A DNA stretch of 64,000 bases from Lewinellaceae bacterium (lineage in GTDB: Bacteria; Bacteroidota; Bacteroidia; Chitinophagales; Saprospiraceae), in the NCBI GenBank assembly GCA_020636435.1, contig JACJXX010000002.1, forward strand, positions 1,302,001-1,366,000. Direction: 5' to 3'. The translations under genes and the position numbers were made by a program. Shown here piece by piece: positions 47,639-57,200 of the stretch. Below the pieces are notes generated by a model. The model was given only the letters and a program-made list of their open reading frames with translations. It made no database searches and was not told the DNA's origin. Every line of letters starts with the position of its first letter. Position 1 is the first letter of the stretch.

Positions 47639-49543
47639 ATGCAACAACTCATACCTTTTTCCGGTATTTATGTGATCCTGTTTTCGGTTACATTTTTTTC
47701 TTGTATGTCCTGTTCTCAAAGAGAAAAAAAGGATGATAGTATTTCTGTTCAATGGAAAGGGCTGATGGCAAAAACAGGAGAGGCATATTATGCTTCCGAT
47801 TTCAGAAGAGCAGAATCGTTGGCGGATAGCGCGCTTGCCTTAACCAAAGGAGTGGACGAAGTTTTGTATGCCAAAACACTCAACCGGAAAGCACAGGTGT
47901 TGCTTAAATTACAGGAATTCGATGAGGCGGAGAAATTAGCGCTACTTTCTTTACAAGAGGCTGAAAAAACTGACGATCAGGAAGCTATTGGTGATGCCCT
48001 CAACGTTTTGGGGAATTTTTATGCCAATAAGGTTGATGTTTCTAATGCCAGGGTTTATTACGAAAGGAGCCTGGCTCTTGCCCGGAAGATAAACGATTCG
48101 TTGGGGGAAGGAGCAGTGCTAAACAATCTTGGTACTTGTATGGAGGTAAATGGTTATTACCCGGAAGCGCTTAAGTATTTCATTGATGCAGTTGAAGTAT
48201 ATGAAAAAATGGACAGCTTACGCCCAGTCGGCATGATCTATGCCAATATGGCTGCTGTATACAAACAACAAGGCAACTATAAGTCTGCCATTGAATTTCA
48301 GAAAAGAGCGAACGAAATAAGCAAAACCACTCATAATACCCATGCTCTAATCTATGGCTCTGATAATTTGGGCGTTTATTATAATGCTATCGGAGAAATG
48401 GACACCGCAATTCATTACCACCATTTTTCTCTCCGCCTGGCTGACAGTACAGGGAACCGAAAATACTGGTTTATGGCATACGCTCATCTGAGTAGCAGCT
48501 ATCTGTTAAGACAGGAACCTTTCATCGCTTTGGAGTATGCCCGGAAAGCTTTTGATCTCGTAAATACCATGGAACTGCCATACGACAAAGCAGGAATTCA
48601 GGTAAAATACGCTAAAGCGTTGTATGAAACAGGAAGCACTGCCCTGGCGCTCAGCATGCTCAATGAGGCTAAAATGACTGCTGATTCCAGCAATGCTCCG
48701 GATCTACAACTTGAGCTGTTTGACGCATATGCGAATATGTTGGAAAGAGAGGGCGACTACCGTTCAGCCCTGGGCTATCTAAAGCAGTGGCAGGCGGTAA
48801 AAGATGCTACCTTGGACAAAGAAAAAGTGGCGGCAATCGAGCGGGAGAACATAAGGTTCCGGGTAAATGAAAAGGACAAGGAAATTGCTGGACAAAAGAT
48901 CACTAATGCCCGGCAACAGCGCTGGGTTGTTGGTTTAACGGCCTCTGTAGTCATTGTGTTGCTTTTGGCGGGCCTGCTCTTTTTCAGAAACCAAAACATG
49001 AAGCATAAGAGCCGTTTCCTGGAGAGTGAAAAATTACTCCTAGAAGAGATGAACGAAAGGTTGTCACTGGATAACAGCGATCTGCTCCGGAAAATGGAGG
49101 ACTTAAAAGTGACGGCTACCCTTACTCAAAAGCAGATTGACGAGATCGGTGAGCAGGTTATTGTTTTTCCGACCAAGAATAGGATGAGGGTTCTACTCAA
49201 ATGTAATGAAATTGAGTACATTGAACAGGACGGGGATTATTCCTGGGTGGTTCCATTAGTGAAGGAAAAGAAGTTCCAGATGCGTGGCACTTTGAGAGAG
49301 ATGGAAAGATTTCTCTCGGATTTTCCCGTATTTGCAAAAGTCCAACAGTCTTATATCGTAAACCTGGACCACATCTTAGAATGCAACCGTTCACGAGTCA
49401 AAATGGTAAGCGGTAAGGATATTAAACTGGGGAGGGATTATCAGGACGGGTTCATGAAAATTTATGAAAATCGTAAACTCAAGCCGGAGGATGCCCGTCA
49501 ACCCGACTCAAAAGGTATTCACCAGGAAGCTAAAGAAGACTAA
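47639..49543 (+). CDS. TPR-containing membrane-anchored LytTR transcriptional regulator
   Basis: ATG at 47639 is preferred to the TTG at 47606; it gives the N-terminal hydrophobic segment (IYVILFSVTFFSCMSC) with a possible lipobox. About seven TPR units follow (for example ALNVLGNFYANKVDVSNARV, GAVLNNLGTCMEVNGYYPEA), a TM helix (WVVGLTASVVIVLLLAGLLFF), a coiled coil (SEKLLLEEMNERLSL) and a LytTR DNA-binding domain (EIEYIEQDGDYSWVV...FAKVQQSYIVNLDHIL). It would join extracytoplasmic sensing to direct DNA binding. It begins about 170 bp after the CRISPR array; no link to CRISPR is evident. Confidence 0.85.
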   Translation: MQQLIPFSGIYVILFSVTFFSCMSCSQREKKDDSISVQWKGLMAKTGEAYYASDFRRAESLADSALALTKGVDEVLYAKTLNRKAQVLLKLQEFDEAEKLALLSLQEAEKTDDQEAIGDALNVLGNFYANKVDVSNARVYYERSLALARKINDSLGEGAVLNNLGTCMEVNGYYPEALKYFIDAVEVYEKMDSLRPVGMIYANMAAVYKQQGNYKSAIEFQKRANEISKTTHNTHALIYGSDNLGVYYNAIGEMDTAIHYHHFSLRLADSTGNRKYWFMAYAHLSSSYLLRQEPFIALEYARKAFDLVNTMELPYDKAGIQVKYAKALYETGSTALALSMLNEAKMTADSSNAPDLQLELFDAYANMLEREGDYRSALGYLKQWQAVKDATLDKEKVAAIERENIRFRVNEKDKEIAGQKITNARQQRWVVGLTASVVIVLLLAGLLFFRNQNMKHKSRFLESEKLLLEEMNERLSLDNSDLLRKMEDLKVTATLTQKQIDEIGEQVIVFPTKNRMRVLLKCNEIEYIEQDGDYSWVVPLVKEKKFQMRGTLREMERFLSDFPVFAKVQQSYIVNLDHILECNRSRVKMVSGKDIKLGRDYQDGFMKIYENRKLKPEDARQPDSKGIHQEAKED

Positions 49544-49769
49544 TGCACCTAACCCTAAAACAAGTGCTTTGCCTCAACTGTACCCATCCCGATATTCCCC
49601 GGTAAAATATCGCACTAAACCGTTTTATGTCGCACCCTCCTGGCAGCGGCTTGCCTTTCTGTATTCCAACAGTTTATTCTTGTATCGTCAAAGGCGATGG
49701 CCGGTAAATTAGTAATTACACCTGCCTGGTTCTGCGAGTTTTTTTTTCTCAACTCAAATCATTTTGCAC

Positions 49770-50909
49770 ATGAGAAAGTCAAATTTTTATTTGCCGGGAT
49801 TGTTGGCCGCAGCATTTATCATTATGGGGATCACTGCTTGCCAAAAAGAACAGCTTTTAATCGAGACGGGGCATGAACACCCTGAATTAAATGGCATTGA
49901 CCTTGAAATTATCAATTACCTCATTGCAATGGGGGTTGATCCGGATGAAATAGAAATGGCTGAGCATTATTGCATTGCTGAAGGAGATATCGCAATTGAT
50001 AAAGTAGCACTGTTGAGTTTCTTAAACTCCAATCCGCAAGAAATTGCCCCCCCTCAGAACAGCCTTGTGCATGAACGACAGTATGGGGTCTCGTCGGGAA
50101 CCATGGCCGTATCAGCCGCAAAAGTTGCAGCTATTAAATTTTACGTTCATCCCACAGTAAACAATTGCCAAAACCCAACTGCCTGGATTTCTGCAATTAC
50201 AACTGGTACTCAAAATTGGACGAACATTAGTAATTGCAGGGTAAAATTCACCCAGGTGTATTCATCAGGTTCTGCAGATTTGATCATTTCAAGTGATGAG
50301 GCGTCTAATACTTTTTTACCATCAAGTTTGATAAACTTGCCCTCTTCGGTTTTGGCCAGAACAAAATTTCCTGCACCAACTTTGGGCACCGTATGCAAGT
50401 TTATCTCGATCCGAAAAGGCGGTAATCCCACTAATAGGGTAAATGCGATAATGCATGAATTAGGCCATGCTTTAGGTTATTTCCACACAAATGGAAGTGA
50501 CGGAACCTTAATTCACGGTACGCCAACAACAGACAACTCCTCGGTTATGTATCAAATAACCTCATCGAACACAACATTCACAAACGGCGATTTAAGGGCA
50601 GCTCGGTTGTTTTATCCCGACATTATTTTAATGCCAGGCGGATTTAATGCTCTGCCAGATGGCGTTAGGAGGGTGAAAATTGTAATCTCTTCCCCACCAA
50701 CCAGCTATCCAATTTATTGGCTCAATTATGAAATATGGAATTCAACCGGATATACACGCCTGAGTTCGGGAGATATTAAATGTAATTCAACTACTTTCTT
50801 TTTGGAAGGAATATCTCCCGGCACCTACAAGTTCCGCGTCCGAGGGCAAAACTATAAAAAAGATGTCCAATCTGATTTTACTTCATTTAAGACAGTAACC
50901 GTGCCATAG
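49770..50909 (+). CDS. HEIGH-type metallopeptidase lipoprotein (M57-like)
   Basis: ATG at 49770 is used rather than the TTG two codons upstream. The signal peptide ends in a lipobox (IIMGITACQKE), so it is probably a lipoprotein. The zinc motif HELGHALGYFH is at residues 229-239 (HExxHxxGxxH), typical of metzincin-like and dual-action HEIGH peptidases. An N-terminal prodomain-like part (DLEIINYLIAMGVDPDEIEM) and a C-terminal beta-sandwich follow. It may act on surface or external proteins. AT-rich compared with its right-hand neighbours. Confidence 0.85.
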   Translation: MRKSNFYLPGLLAAAFIIMGITACQKEQLLIETGHEHPELNGIDLEIINYLIAMGVDPDEIEMAEHYCIAEGDIAIDKVALLSFLNSNPQEIAPPQNSLVHERQYGVSSGTMAVSAAKVAAIKFYVHPTVNNCQNPTAWISAITTGTQNWTNISNCRVKFTQVYSSGSADLIISSDEASNTFLPSSLINLPSSVLARTKFPAPTLGTVCKFISIRKGGNPTNRVNAIMHELGHALGYFHTNGSDGTLIHGTPTTDNSSVMYQITSSNTTFTNGDLRAARLFYPDIILMPGGFNALPDGVRRVKIVISSPPTSYPIYWLNYEIWNSTGYTRLSSGDIKCNSTTFFLEGISPGTYKFRVRGQNYKKDVQSDFTSFKTVTVP

Positions 50910-50961
50910 CTTGGCCATGTTCAGGCCAAAATAGATGGTAGTATCACTTGTACGGCCAATT

Positions 50962-51123
50962 AGAGTTGATGCGTTGGGGCAGCGTGGTGGTAAAAATGAG
51001 CTATTTTCGACCACGCGAAGGCTTTTTGAGGGAATATAGCCCAGCTATATGACCGAAAAAAGGCACAGTGTGGGAAGAAAAGAGTCATTTTTTAACCCAT
51101 GATGGCCCCAACGCATCAACTCT
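50962..51123. repeat. Inverted-repeat element D (162 bp)
   Basis: Perfect 18-bp terminal inverted repeats (AGAGTTGATGCGTTGGGG and its complement) frame a core with GAGGGAATATAGCCCAGCTA, which resembles the cores of the elements at 54009, 61966 and 62131. The ends differ from the other copies but pair with each other. No coding capacity. Confidence 0.65.
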
Positions 51124-51171
51124 ATTGTTCCAACCAACTCTTGAGCGCTTATTATTATCTTGTTAGCTTTA

Positions 51172-51306
51172 CTGGACTTTGGACGTGCCACCATTTAAAG
51201 TCGGAAGTGCGAAGTCGGAAGTCGGAATGCAGCACCAAATATGCATTCAGTGCTAATTTTCCGACTTCCGACTTCCGACTTTACCCTTGGTTCGTCCAAA
51301 GTCCAG
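51172..51306. repeat. Inverted-repeat element with TCGGAAG repeats
   Basis: CTGGACTTTGGACG at 51172-51185 is matched by its complement at 51293-51306. Inside, AAAGTCGGAAGT-type repeats (51197-51225) face their complement (51260-51282). The structure forms a long imperfect hairpin. No gene. Confidence 0.65.
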
Positions 51307-51360
51307 AAACGATCAACTCAGGTGAAGAACATTGATAAAATAAATAAAAAGTAGAAGGAT

Positions 51361-51545
51361 GAAGAAGAGGCTGGTCTTTCTCTTAAGTTTTTCACTGCTC
51401 TCAGCAGTGTTGTGCGGCGACCAGCACTCCATCGCCCGGCAGTAGAATGAAAAAGTCCTGGACGCCATCCGCAGCGACTTTGCCCGCCCCACGGTGCACG
51501 CCCGCAACCTGTTTCATGCCTCCGTTGCGATGTGCGGCGCCTGGG
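51361..51545 (+). pseudogene. Remnant of a secreted vanadium haloperoxidase-like (DUF6851) protein
   Basis: An ATG with signal peptide (MKKRLVFLLSFSLLSAVLCG) leads into DQHSIARQ, a TAG stop, then NEKVLDAIRSDFARPTVHAR and NLFHASVAMCGAWGI. From memory, intact relatives read ARQWNE...DFARPTVHARNLFH.S.AMYDAW, so TAG replaces TGG (Trp) and the AMYDAW motif is altered. The homology then ends at a CTTCGACAAGCTCAGGG sequence, a word repeated in many bacterial genomes. The bulk of the gene is gone. Family recall was not checked against a database. Confidence 0.55.
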
Positions 51546-51704
51546 GCATCAGGGGATGGTTGCCCTTCGACAAGCTCAGGGTGAAATGGTTGAATGGTTA
51601 TCGGTGCCGATTGCCGGCAATAAGGTAGAGGCGGGCACAATTTTTTCTCTCGAAAAACGCTATACCATTGTTGATAGGAACCATTCATTCAAAGAATTCA
51701 GATC

Positions 51705-52061
51705 ATGCTGAGATACCTGCAATTGTGTTGCACCGCCATCTCTTTCCTTTGGGCAAGCGCCAGCCTGCAGGCGCAGGAAAACCTGGACTCCATTTACCTT
51801 TTGAACGGAAAGCAGATCGAAGCCAGGGTGGAGAGCCTTCAGGGCAAGTTTGTGTTGTATTACGAACAGGAAGGCACCCCTGCCCTCCGGGTCGCCAAAA
51901 CGGAAGTCGACCGGGTGAAAATGGCGAACGGGACGGAAGTCTGGTACAACCGGCTGCCGAAAACGGAGAAGCCGGAGGAAGAAGCCGCTGCCCCGGAACC
52001 CGACAAGGACAAAAAGAAAAAACGGCCGGTTTCGGCCCAGAAGCTGCAGCGGCACCGGTAG
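51705..52061 (+). CDS. Small exported hypothetical protein
   Basis: The 118-residue product has a signal peptide (LQLCCTAISFLWASASLQAQ), then a compact beta-rich domain (DSIYLLNGKQIEARVESLQG, VLYYEQEG, VDRVKMANGTEVWYN) of the kind found in many Bacteroidota periplasmic proteins, and a lysine/glutamate/proline-rich tail. No catalytic residues are apparent. It lies in a decayed region, so it may itself be a leftover of a longer gene. Confidence 0.6.
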   Translation: MLRYLQLCCTAISFLWASASLQAQENLDSIYLLNGKQIEARVESLQGKFVLYYEQEGTPALRVAKTEVDRVKMANGTEVWYNRLPKTEKPEEEAAAPEPDKDKKKKRPVSAQKLQRHR

Positions 52062-52174
52062 CAACCTGGGGGAATATGGAACGCCGCCTTTGGCCGGACC
52101 AATCAAAAATCAAAAATCGCACAATCAGAAACCTGCCCGTAGCAACCGGTGCTTGCATTCAAAAAAAACACAAA

Positions 52175-52495
52175 ATGGCCTCATCCTACCGCTCTGCCCT
52201 TTCCTTCCCCGCCCCCTGGGCGCTGCGCGGCGAAGGCGCCATGCTGTTCTACCGCCTGCCCAGGGCTTTTGCGCAGGAGCACGGCGGCATACCCGAGCGC
52301 CTGGCCCCCAGCTTCCAGGGCTTCGTCGCCTGCGTGATGCTGGCCGACTACCGGGAGTCGCCCGTAGGGCCGTACCGGGAGCTGCTCTTCATCCCCGGCC
52401 TGGTTGGCACAGAGCGGGGGCGCCGCTTTTCCATCACCCGCATTTACGTCGATTCGCAGGAGAGCATGGAGTGGGGGCGCCGCTTTTTTCTATAA
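52175..52495 (+). pseudogene. C-terminally truncated acetoacetate decarboxylase-superfamily protein
   Basis: The 106-residue product matches the N-terminal part of ADC-like proteins (FPAPWALRGEGAMLFYRLPR, then ADYRESPVGPYRELLFIPG and SITRIYVDSQESMEWGRR). Homologues normally continue NWGIPKE, which contains part of the active-site fold; here FFL and a stop follow. The stop overlaps the convergent glycosyltransferase stop by a few bases, so a deletion probably joined the two genes. Unlikely to be active. Confidence 0.7.
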
Positions 52496-53947
52496 CTTGA
52501 TCAACGCTCCCCCCTCATACCGATACACGCCATAGCCCTCGCCCGACAAGCTATCCACCACGGATCCCTCCGGCTGCAACGGATAGGCCGCAGCCCCGGT
52601 GTAGAACATGAACGCTATGGGCCGTTCCACTCCGAAAACCACCGTCCGCTCGTCCATTGCATGCTGCCTGTTTAAAGCCTTCATGTTTTCCGCCCATTCC
52701 GGCGACCGATCCCGGATGGCAAAGGGCTTTGTCCTTTCGATCGAATAGCGGATGGGCAACAGCAGCAGCAGCGCCAGCGCCAGATTGGTGGCGTACTGCG
52801 GGGCGATGAGCCGCTTTTTGTAAATGTTCAGGTAGCGAAAGAACAGCGCCGTCAGAACGAAAAAAGCCGGCGCGGAAATGATGGTGTAAGCCTGCATCTT
52901 GGTCTGAGCGGCGGAAAAGACGATCAGCGGAACCCAAATCCAGGCCAGCAGGCTCAGGTCGGCTCGTTTTTTATGGAACAACTGCCGCAGCCGTTTATAT
53001 GTCAGCCAGATCAGCGGCAGGTAGATGAGTTCCCCGAAGATGATCCGCATTCTATCCAGGTGGTAATGCCAGGGCTGGCTATGCCCTTCCAGCCCTTCGA
53101 AGAAGTGCAGAAGGTTGTACGCCTGCTCATGAGCGGCTTCCTGCGGGAAGGCCCGGAAAATGTAGAACTGCCAGGGCAGGAATACCGCCGCCGCAACGCC
53201 GGCGATGATCGAAAGGTGCATCAGGATCTTTGGCCAGGAGAGTTTTTGCGCCACCAAAAGCCCCCACACCCCTATCGCGATGAAGGCAGGCAGCCATTTC
53301 GTCAGCACCCCCAGCCCGATGCTCAGCCCAATCAGCAGGCTCATATACCAGCGTGGCTCCCTGAGGAAGCGGATCGAAAAGAACACCCCCAGCTCGATGA
53401 AGAACATAAAGAAAAGGTCGGGGTGGTCGGTGGCGGCCCTGCCTGCCGTCAGGGCGATGATCAGGCCGTGGATGGCGTGCAGGAAGGCCGCCAGCAGGGC
53501 CGTCTTCCTGTCGGTATAATGGCGGGCGATGCCGTAGGTCAGCCAAATGGCCAGGGTGGAGAGCAGGATGGAAGGCATCCGCAGGGCGATCTCGCTGATG
53601 CCGAACAGCTTCAGGCTCAGCGCCATGGCCCACAGCGCGGCCGGCTGCTTGTGCAGCCAGATGTGGTTGCTGCTCCAGTCCTGGTAGTTGTAGGGCAGCA
53701 CGGGTTCGTCGTAGAGCGTGGGCCGCAGGGGGTGCTCTGTCATATTCCTGGCCACCAGGGCATGGTAGCGCTCGTCCCATTCGTGCAGGAAGAGGTCGGT
53801 AGCGGCGTAAATCCTCAGCAGCAGCCCGCCTGCCAGGATGAGCAGCAGGGCCAGGCGATGGTCGTCCCGCTGTGCAGCCCGCCAGGCCAGGTAGAAGCCG
53901 GCGGCGCACAGGGCGGTGGTGAGTATGCCAAACAGGAGATTCGCCAA
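52490..53947 (-). CDS. Glycosyltransferase family 39 (ArnT/PMT-like) integral membrane protein
   Basis: The 485-residue protein starts with TTG at 53947, as no in-frame ATG fits. It has about ten TM helices and the GT39 luminal motif after TM1 (LFLHEWDERYHALVARNM), where Asp/Glu residues are catalytic in the family. The SNHIWLHKQPAALWAMA segment is also typical. Members transfer sugars or arabinose from polyprenyl phosphate donors to lipids or proteins on the outer face of the inner membrane. The acceptor here is unknown. Confidence 0.88.
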   Translation of the reverse strand: MANLLFGILTTALCAAGFYLAWRAAQRDDHRLALLLILAGGLLLRIYAATDLFLHEWDERYHALVARNMTEHPLRPTLYDEPVLPYNYQDWSSNHIWLHKQPAALWAMALSLKLFGISEIALRMPSILLSTLAIWLTYGIARHYTDRKTALLAAFLHAIHGLIIALTAGRAATDHPDLFFMFFIELGVFFSIRFLREPRWYMSLLIGLSIGLGVLTKWLPAFIAIGVWGLLVAQKLSWPKILMHLSIIAGVAAAVFLPWQFYIFRAFPQEAAHEQAYNLLHFFEGLEGHSQPWHYHLDRMRIIFGELIYLPLIWLTYKRLRQLFHKKRADLSLLAWIWVPLIVFSAAQTKMQAYTIISAPAFFVLTALFFRYLNIYKKRLIAPQYATNLALALLLLLPIRYSIERTKPFAIRDRSPEWAENMKALNRQHAMDERTVVFGVERPIAFMFYTGAAAYPLQPEGSVVDSLSGEGYGVYRYEGGALIKL

Positions 53948-54008
53948 GGTGTATGTTTTGGTGGTTTCCCGAGCTCAGTTCATGCCATCGGGCGTGTTCC
54001 AATAAGGG

Positions 54009-54194
54009 GCCAGAGAAAAATAAGTTCCTCGTTTCAGGCGAGCTATTTTTTCGCCAGGCAACCTGCCTGCCAGCGAGCTGGCGAGCAGGCAGGGGCGCGG
54101 GGAGGGCGCATAGTGGCGCTACGAAACCGATCCCGCAACGCAGCATGGCGGAAAAAGAGCCGTATCAAATGGGGAAGTTATTCTTCTCTGGGCC
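54009..54194. repeat. Inverted-repeat element C (186 bp) with an inserted palindrome
   Basis: The ends match as an inverted repeat over about 21 bp (GGCCAGAGAAAAATAAGTTCC with GGAAGTTATTCTTCTCTGGGCC). The core (GCCAGGC...GGAGGGCGCATAG, GCAACGCAGCATGGCG) matches elements A and B at 62 kb. It is longer because a palindrome (ACCTGCCTGCC...CGAGCAGGCAGG, 54059-54093) sits in the core. It lies between two divergent-end genes, near the stop of the metalloprotease. Confidence 0.7.
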
Positions 54195-54209
54195 CTAAGC
54201 GCAGTATCC

Positions 54210-57200
54210 TTACCGCTGCAAGAGCAGTTTCTCTGTAAAAACCCCCTCCTCCGCCTGCACATTCACAAAGTAAACACCCGAGGGCAACCCAGCTGTGTTG
54301 AGCTGCACCTGCCTCCCCGCTTCCGGAAAGCGGCGCTGCTGCACCACCTGCCCCTGCAGGTTGAGCAGGCGGACGGCTGCCTCGCCTCTCACGGCCTGCC
54401 GGAAGCCGATGGCCACCCGGTCCTGCGCCGGGTTGGGGAACAAGCTGATGGCATTGCCGGCATCAACCTCGGCGGTTCCGACCACCGCATTTTCGTCGAT
54501 GTCGATGTTGAAAGTCTGGGTGGGAATGAACCCGCCCTGGCCGTCGTCGACGATGAAGGTAAAGTGGTCTTCCTGGGTATCGCTGCCGTCGTGCACATAA
54601 ACCAGGTTGTAGGTATTGATCGTCGCCTGGGTGAATTTGGAGCCGGTGGCGAGCACCTCGTCCTGGCTCCAGCGGTAGAGCTGGCCGTTGGCCGGCGGCT
54701 GCAGCAGCGTAAAGGTCAGTTGCTCGGGAGTGGCTGCGTCGTCTTCGGCTTTCAGGTAATCTGCCGTGACTGCATTGGCCTGCCCTGGAGGCACGCCCAG
54801 CACTTCGTTGGCGAGGAGGATGGGCGGCGTCGTGGAGGCGGCGGCGCAGAACTCCAACTGCCAGCCTTTGATCTCGCCGGTGCCGAACCCGCTTTCAATG
54901 ATCCGCACTTCCAGCGTCCACTGGCCGGCCGTGCTCTCCCCGTCAAAGACAGAAAGGGGTTGTTCGGGTTGAGCAGGCACGAAGCCATCCGGCGGGCAGG
55001 GGATGTCTTCCGGGGCTTCATCGTCGAAGGCCAGTTCGATGTTGGCCGAGTTGGTGAAACAGTTGCCGTCGAAGAGAATGGCCCGGGTGCCGGCCGGGCT
55101 GATCAGGGTGGCGCGGATGCCGCGCACCGGGCTGAATCTGATTTCTACATTTTTGACGTTCAGGTCGCTGATGATGCCGTCGGTAGTGACGAACAGGTTC
55201 GACATCCGGGTGCCGCTGTTGGCGGGCAGGTTGATCGGCAGGTCGTTCGGCAAATCGCTGCCGGCGCAATCCACCGATATGGTTTTAAATACGAAAGGCG
55301 TCAACCAGGGGCCGGGGCCGCATTCGTTGACCGGGCGCACCCGCCAGAAGAAAATCTGGTTGTTGTCGAAGAAAGACTCCGGGGTATAGGCGGCGGTGGT
55401 AAGGCCGGAAGCCGATTCCACCAATGACTCCTGGCCGAAGGTTGCGCTGGTGGCCAGTTGAAAATCATAACTATTGGCATCGGCGGCACCCTGCCAGGAG
55501 AAGTTCGTCTGCAGCTGAATATCATCTCGCCCATCCACTGGTTCGAGGAGGGCCATGGCAGAAAAATCGTTGCTGACGGTGGTGATCTGAAGCTCCCGGT
55601 AGGCGGTGTCCAGGCTGGCGGTTGTTGCCCGCACCCGAAGATTCAAAGTTTCTTCGATAAATTGATCAAAAGTAATGGTCAGGGTAGCGCTTTCCGACGG
55701 GTTGACCGGGTTTTGGGAGAAGCTGTAGGAGGCGCCTTCGGGCAACTCGCCGATCAGTTCCAGGGCAATGGGCTCGTCATAACCCAGGATGGATGCCGTT
55801 TGTATCTCGATGACCGCCGGCGCCGGCAAACATTGGAGAGAGATGTCGTTCGGGGCCAGGTTGAGAACATAGCCCGGCTCTGTAGCCGCTTGGATGACAA
55901 AATTCTGGTTGGAAACGTCAAAAAAGATATTGTCCGCCGCTTCGATACGCACGCGGGCCTGGGCGGTTTCCGAATCCGGCACAGTAATGAAGGCCGAACC
56001 GTCATTATCAGTGTTTTCCGCCAGCATGACAGGATAGGTGTAGCCTCCGTCCAAAGATAGTTTGATGTTGACTTTCTGGCAGCCCACAATCTCATTATCC
56101 GTATTGGCGACGTCCCAGCGTATTTCGGTATTGGAGCCCACGATCCAAAGGTCGGCAAAGGTGTTCGGCGACAGCACCTGGAAGGGGCCGGCAGTGCCAT
56201 CGACCTTAAACCCTACTTGCGCCCATACCGCAGCGCCGCCCTGCGGATTGTTGTCCCGAACGACGCAGCGGAAGGTCATATTGCGGCCGTAGGCGGGCAG
56301 GACTTCCGTAATGTCATAATTGTTGGACAGAATCTTTTCCAGTTTTGGGAATACCCGGGTGGGGCTTTCTGTCGGAGGGAAAACGCGAAACAAAGGGGAA
56401 TCGCCTTCCGGGTTGCCCAGTCCGGTATTGACCGGGCCCAGGTCGTATTGCTCCCAGCTGTAGGTCAAGGCGTCTCCTTCAGCATCAGAGGCGGTGGCCG
56501 TCAGTTCGAAGGGGGTACTGGTAGGTATGAAAAAGCCGCCTTCCAGTGGGATCCCGACTACCGGTTCACTATTGCCGGCGAGCATCTTTTCCGGGCAGGT
56601 ATTGCCCTGCCCATTGCGGGTATAGGCGAAGATTTCTTCCAGGGAAATAACGTGAAACTGGGCGTCCGTAAAATTCTGTACATTGTTGCCCGCAGGGCAA
56701 ATTCCGGCATAGCTCATGATGGTCGTCCCGCTTCCCGGCTCAAACGCTGTGCTGGTATTGACATTCTGGCAAGTGCTCATGGTATGGTTGGCCCCAAACT
56801 GATGCCCCATTTCATGAGCCACAATGGAAATGACAAACGGATCGCCCTGCGGATTGGCAAAACCGGAAACACCCGCCGCTTTAAGCTCAGGAATGCAGGC
56901 TCCGCGGATCAGGGCTATTCCATAATTCCCCGTATTGTGAATGTTCAGCACGTGGCCGTAATCATAACTGTTGATGCCGATGATCGGATTGATAACCGGG
57001 CCGTTTTGCCCTAGCAAGGTACTCGTTTGGCCATTGCTCAGGTTATCTGTTGCCCCGTTCAGGAAAATGATCTCGTCGTTGTTTTCGATCAACTCCGCCC
57101 GGATGGCCAGGTCGCGTTCAAAGACTTGAGTAAGGCGGTTGACAACAGATACCATTTGCGCCAGCACCAACTCTTTGGTGCCTCCGTGGAACTGGGCGTA

